Assembly (NCBI GenBank): GCA_033026295.1
Contig: CM065189.1
Coordinates: 14,736,203-14,800,202, forward strand
Direction: 5' to 3'
DNA length: 64,000 bases
Source of the DNA: Channa striata
Lineage: Eukaryota; Chordata; Actinopteri; Anabantiformes; Channidae
The translations under genes were made by a program, and so were the position numbers. Shown here one piece after another: positions 59,873 through 64,000 of this stretch. Position 1 is the first letter of the stretch, and every line of letters starts with the position of its first letter. The notes beneath the pieces are model-generated. The model was not told where the DNA came from and made no database searches. It saw nothing but the letters and a program-made list of their open reading frames with translations.

Positions 59873-61220
59873 TACACTCTTGCAACAAGTCAAATAATCA
59901 ATGCAATCAGAGAACCCAACAAGCAATCACTTCCTACACAACACTCAGAAGAACTTCTCCCTGTTCAGAAACCAGCCCCACCTAAAACAGCTTGCATTGT
60001 GGTCACAAACCAAATATCCAGAACAATAGAACCCCACAGAGGTTTAACACTATCATTAATAATACCAACACCCCTCCTCCAGGTCCAAGCCTGCCAATCT
60101 ACTCATTAATTATTACGACCCCATCATATTCAAACACTACAATATCCTCTCAAGAAATCTTCCCTTACAATACAGCATAAGTACCACTGGAGGAAAACTC
60201 CAACCAATTATTTCTTCACCCTAAGCCCAAACACACAGGAACACCAAGGTGCTGTGCACAGACCCCAGTGAAATAAATCCAATCCACCCAAATTCTCGTT
60301 GAAGTAAATGCTCTCAACAAACATTCCAATCATCTCAGACCATCTGCAACGCCCACCCCAGAACAATCAGAGAAGCCACCCTAGACTGACCACCAACCAG
60401 TTAAAAAAATCTACCCTATAAGGGGAATGCCACCAAACAAATCTGTCTTTGCCACTACCCCAACATTTCTCGGTCACTACACAAGACCCAGAGGCCCAAG
60501 AAGGTCCATCAAATAAAGAGGAAGACTTGGAAGGTCTCATTAGACAAATCCAGGAAATGGAGGACTTATCACTGTATTCCCGGCATGAACATGCAGGCAA
60601 TAAAGAGTTTGCTCTTAAAACCCCTGAAACCCATTGTTATAATGGGGGATTCAAACCTCTCTAGACTCCCACACATCAAAGAATCCAGGTAGACTGCTAC
60701 CCAGGAGCAAATCTCTCACAAGCCACTCATATTCTCTGCAACAAAACTGAACCCATATATGATACCCAATTGGTCATCCTGTCCTTTGGGTTAAATGATC
60801 GTCAATAATCCATTAAAATACTATACTTCGGCAGCGAATCCAGCACCTCTTTGGAACTGAATGAGCCACCTTCCCATTTGCCCAAACATACATCCGACTC
60901 AAACTATTCAATACACCAACCAACAATGCAACGCAACATAAAGTCTCTTAACCGACTGCTTATTTAAACCAACCTACACATAAAAAAAAAATACCTGAAT
61001 GCAATTCCATACACCAAAGGGTGGGATACATTGGAGGTGTTTTTTAGACTGGACCCTCAAACCCAACAACAACACTTATCCAGACCACACAACAAGACAG
61101 TCGTAAACCTGTTCACCTCTTTTTGAATCACAGAGGCCCGCCTACAACTTTTTGAGAAGGGCCTTTACTTCATACCAACAACTTTTACTGACATATGGAA
61201 AACCCTAGCGGGTCAAACTG
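59873..61220 (+). pseudogene. Degenerate retroelement-like coding remnant with SGNH-type motifs
   Basis: This is an A/C-rich stretch unlike its surroundings. Plus-strand frames read IVIMGDSNLSRLPHIKESR (about 60640-60690), then in shifted frame VDCYPGANLSQATHIL and VILSFGLNDRQ. These correspond to GDS and GxND blocks of SGNH hydrolases. Near 61110-61190 a block VVNLFTS...ITEARLQLFEKGLYFIPT resembles a retroelement motif, possibly Penelope-like. Stops and frameshifts are frequent. Family assignment is uncertain. Confidence 0.45.
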
Positions 61221-61224
61221 ACAA

Positions 61225-61336
61225 CGTGACACTGTGTCAGAGTTGTGCTTTTATTTGGACCCAAAAGTACAGGACACAGGAGGAAGATTGTGAACGTTTA
61301 TTGGATAATAGAATAAATACTGTGAATGATCAGGGG
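61225..61336 (-). mobile_element. LTR tail scrap at the duplication junction
   Basis: Read on the minus strand: CCAATAAACGTTCACAATC, TCCTGTGTCCTGTACTTTTGGG and a final CACAACTCTGACACAG, which is the end of a Gypsy-type LTR. It stops exactly where the second duplication copy begins. Confidence 0.55.
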
Positions 61337-61770
61337 GACTCCCACCCATGATCCCACTTCTGTCACCCAGTTTCTGTTTTCTGAATTTTTGCCAGAATAG
61401 TCTCAAGAGATTTTTTGCAGTATAATGAATGAAAAGCAGAAAATTTTAGTTGTACAGCTGATTGTATATAATTAGCCAAATATTCACCAAGATGACCAAA
61501 GAACTACTTGTTACTTGAACTGTTATTTATCAGTGTTACGTCTCACTCCCTTTGTACGTGAACTGTACTTCACATTACCATTTTTCTTCATGGTCAGAAT
61601 CAGAATACATACATTTTTAACAAACTATTAACCCAACAATTACAATTTCTACATCTACATCATAGTTCTCATTTTCAAAGTGGATTTGTGAATTTACTCA
61701 CTGAAAGACATGCACAAATTAGTATTTTTGTCCAAAGAGCAGATCACATTGGAGTCATTGCACAGTCTGT

Positions 61771-62939
61771 TTACAGCATGTTGGTCTCACTGGAGCCTGT
61801 CTGCAGTATCTGAAGAGAGAAAATGAGTCTGATAGATTTTCTAAACCAGGGGTAGAACAAGGCATAGATCACAGGGTTCAGACAGGAGTTAATAGACAAC
61901 AGAAAGATTGTAAGGGCTATAACAAAATCATTGATAGAGACATTTTGAAGCAAACAGAGACAATAAAATGGGCAGTAACACATTAAAAACACAAATACAA
62001 CCATGCCCAGAGTCCTGGCTGCTTTCAGCTCAGATTTCTTAGTTATGACAGTCCCTGAATGCTGCAGTGTGACGGCTGCAACATGAGAGCGCATGGCACG
62101 AGCCTGAGACACAGCCGTCAAAAACACTCTCAAATACAGAAATATGATCACAGTAATTGGAAGAACAAATGACAAAACTGTGTCAACAGTTACTCCAATG
62201 TAGTCAATAAAGATTAAACATTGTCCAGTGCAGGCTTTAAACCTACCTGGTTTTGCCAGATCTTCCCTATAAGTCAAAATGTTGTAGAGAAGACAACATG
62301 CCCACCACACATAAACACACAATTTAACTCTTCTAACAGTGACTCTGGTGGGATAATGTAGAGGGTCACAAATAGCCACATAGCGGTCAACTGATATAAG
62401 AACCATGGTACCTATTGAGATAGTGATAATAAATGAGCCTGCAAAACAATACAGAGAACACATTAGGTCACTAAAAAACCAGCAGGTTATTTGTCTGTGA
62501 AATTCTACTGGTGTTACAACAAGCCCAGCGAGGAAATCTGACACAGCCAGAGAGAGGATGATGAGGTTGGTGGGTGTGTGCAGCTGCCTGCAGGGAGACA
62601 AAGACATGTAATATCAGACATTCATGTAAAGTGATATGAATTGCTGCTACATAAATACATAAAGTTGAATGGAATATGTCTTACATATAACCCTCAAAAG
62701 CATTATAAGCAAAGCAGAAAATACTTCTGGTGTCAACCAGGCTGTTCAGAAAAATAATCATATTTTTGCCTGAAATGGGAGACTGAGATGATGATGAGCA
62801 GGTTGAGAACTACACAGAAACCAGAAAGGATGAACAGCAAATACATGAAGACAACATCGTACTGACTGATCTTTGGTTTCCTGCAGGAGGCGTTAAGGAG
62901 TTGGGGAAAGCAGAGCTCTGCTCCGTCCTGGTCCTCCAT
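61771..62939 (-). CDS. TAAR-like receptor 7 (two exons, minus strand, duplicate of 6)
   Basis: The exons are 62770-62939 and 61771-62587, giving 328 residues. It differs from gene 6 at five residues by eye: Val to Ile in TM1, RT to QI before the ECL1 Cys-Trp, Ile to Met in TM6, and Cys to Ser in the C-tail (TGSSETNML). The last removes the tail cysteine that all other copies keep, a possible palmitoylation site. It keeps Gly at 3.32, Asp192 at 5.42, Tyr at the toggle, Ser at 7.43, DRY and NPVIY. The GC-AG intron is 182 bp. Intact and probably functional. Confidence 0.92.
62588..62769 (-). other. GC-AG intron of TAAR gene 7
   Basis: Nearly identical to the gene 6 intron, two bases shorter. 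The same GC donor and acceptor. Confidence 0.8.
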
Positions 62940-64000
62940 CCTCAGAGAGAGGAGGAGGAGAAGCTGCAGGTCTGGCAACTTCTGGCAAAAACTCTGTCAG
63001 ACAACTGATTTATTAGTTTCTGCCTTAATCTTCATCCTTCTCCTTCTCACTTTTTATTTCCCATTGCATCACCTAACAGTCCTCATCCTCAGGAGTTTCC
63101 TTCCTTTTCTCATTCTCCACTTCTATCTGTTCCTATCTTCAAAATTTACCTAATTTTTTTTCCAGTTTTTTATTGAGATATCACAGTTGTTTTCTGTGGT
63201 TGTTTGCTGATAACCTGTTTTTGGTCATTTCTATTAGAACAGCAAGGCCAATGTATATATTACACTGGGGATATCTGGGTTTAAGATTATTATGAAATGC
63301 ATGTTCAAATAGTTTTCCTGGTATTTACAACTACATATATTAAAAGACAACTTCTGTCTTTCTCTAAATTTGTATTATGCGTTTTCAACAACCACTAAAC
63401 CAACCACTTAACTGACACTAAAACTGACAATAATTTGTTTCTTTATATACTTTGCTCCTTTACACAAGAAAATAAAAAGATCAGTATATAAAAGAAAGTT
63501 TGCCACACTAGTTATAAAACTTCAAGTCATTTAGGTAAATTGCACCACTTAAAACCTACAGGGTTCAATTTTTGAGAAGCATTTTAGAACCATTTATGCC
63601 TTGTGCTTGTTTCCAAATAATTATTTACTCAAGAGTTTGCAGTCTGCAGATTAGTAGTTTGTTGTTTTTCAGGCTTAACAGTTATGTCTAATGTTTGGCA
63701 GTGGTTTTCTGTCTGTTATGATTCCACATTATTATTTCCTTTTCTATGCATTATTTGTAAGTAGCAAGTCCTGAATCCTCTATCTGTGGATTTATTAACA
63801 ATGTCTTGGTGAAAACTTGTTTTAAATCTGATCTATCACACAGCTGCTGTGTTTATGTTGACTTGGTCAGTTGATGTGATTGACATAAGATTTCCTATAG
63901 ATTGTGTCTGTGGCAGAGAAAATAAAATGATACAACCGGCATAAAAACTGGTATATTGCTGGTATACCTATCTTCCCCTCCAAACCCAAAAAGGAACCCT
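62940..64000 (-). repeat. 5' flank of TAAR gene 7 (duplicated)
   Basis: A copy of 58813-59872. It reaches the start of the A/C-rich retroelement-like segment at the window end. Confidence 0.75.

Larger units (their letters stand above)
57207..61336. repeat. Tandem duplication unit, copy 1 (about 4.13 kb)
   Basis: 57207-59872 matches 61337-64000 at about 99% by eye, offset 4129 falling to 4127. The unit holds TAAR gene 6 with flanks and ends in an LTR scrap at 61230-61336. Confidence 0.9.
61337..64000. repeat. Tandem duplication unit, copy 2 (runs off the window)
   Basis: Matches 57207-59872 with few substitutions and small indels. The copy continues beyond the window end. Confidence 0.9.

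Noticed and set aside
1..64000. CRISPR arrays, operons, bacterial or phage genes
   Set aside because: The window is clearly vertebrate: introns, SINEs, LINEs and microsatellites. The short repeats are simple sequence or transposon tails.

Overview
The window is a vertebrate, specifically teleost fish, genomic segment. The evidence is a tandem array of two-exon GPCR genes with the trace amine-associated receptor (TAAR) signature, embedded in fish-type retroelements (Rex1-like, L2 and RTE LINEs, Gypsy and BEL/Pao LTR elements, a Tc1-like end, tRNA-derived SINEs). Host genes with a single coding intron in TM1 point to a neoteleost or percomorph; the species cannot be named from this sequence.

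Genes. Seven intact TAAR-like receptors are present. Five lie on the + strand (ATGs at 1175, 11189, 23021, 39290 and 47163). Two lie on the - strand (ATGs at 58812 and 62939). Each has a short exon 1 (N-terminus plus TM1), an intron of about 157-229 bp and a long exon 2 (TM2 to C-tail). In all seven the only donor that restores the conserved ...HFR|QLHT... junction is GC, giving a GC-AG intron. All seven lack the amine-binding Asp at TM3 3.32 (Ser, Asn or Gly instead) and carry Asp at TM5 5.42. This is the pattern of the fish-expanded TAARs with non-classical amine recognition. They are presumably chemosensory receptors of olfactory neurons (inference from family).

Layout. The + strand genes are copies of one unit of about 3-4 kb: about 1.2 kb of 5' flank, the gene, and about 1.6 kb of 3' flank. 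The units were pushed apart by transposons: gene 1, Rex1-like LINE (4.0-7.2 kb); gene 2, LTR-like insert just after its stop, then Gypsy, L2 and RTE (14.2-21.7 kb); gene 3, L2 and Gypsy pieces, a solo LTR and an RTE copy (25.1-33 kb); gene 4, whose 5' flank is split by a nearly full-length RTE with a 16-bp target-site duplication (35.45-38.57 kb); L2, Gypsy and SINE pieces (42.5-46.4 kb); gene 5. A decayed BEL/Pao element (49.9-53.5 kb) and gene-free DNA follow. The last two genes are a recent tandem duplication of about 4.13 kb, convergent with the + array, with the breakpoint in an LTR remnant.

The receptors are paralogues of one chemosensory family; they do not form a pathway together. The transposon open frames all carry frameshifts, stops or truncations and are annotated as remnants.
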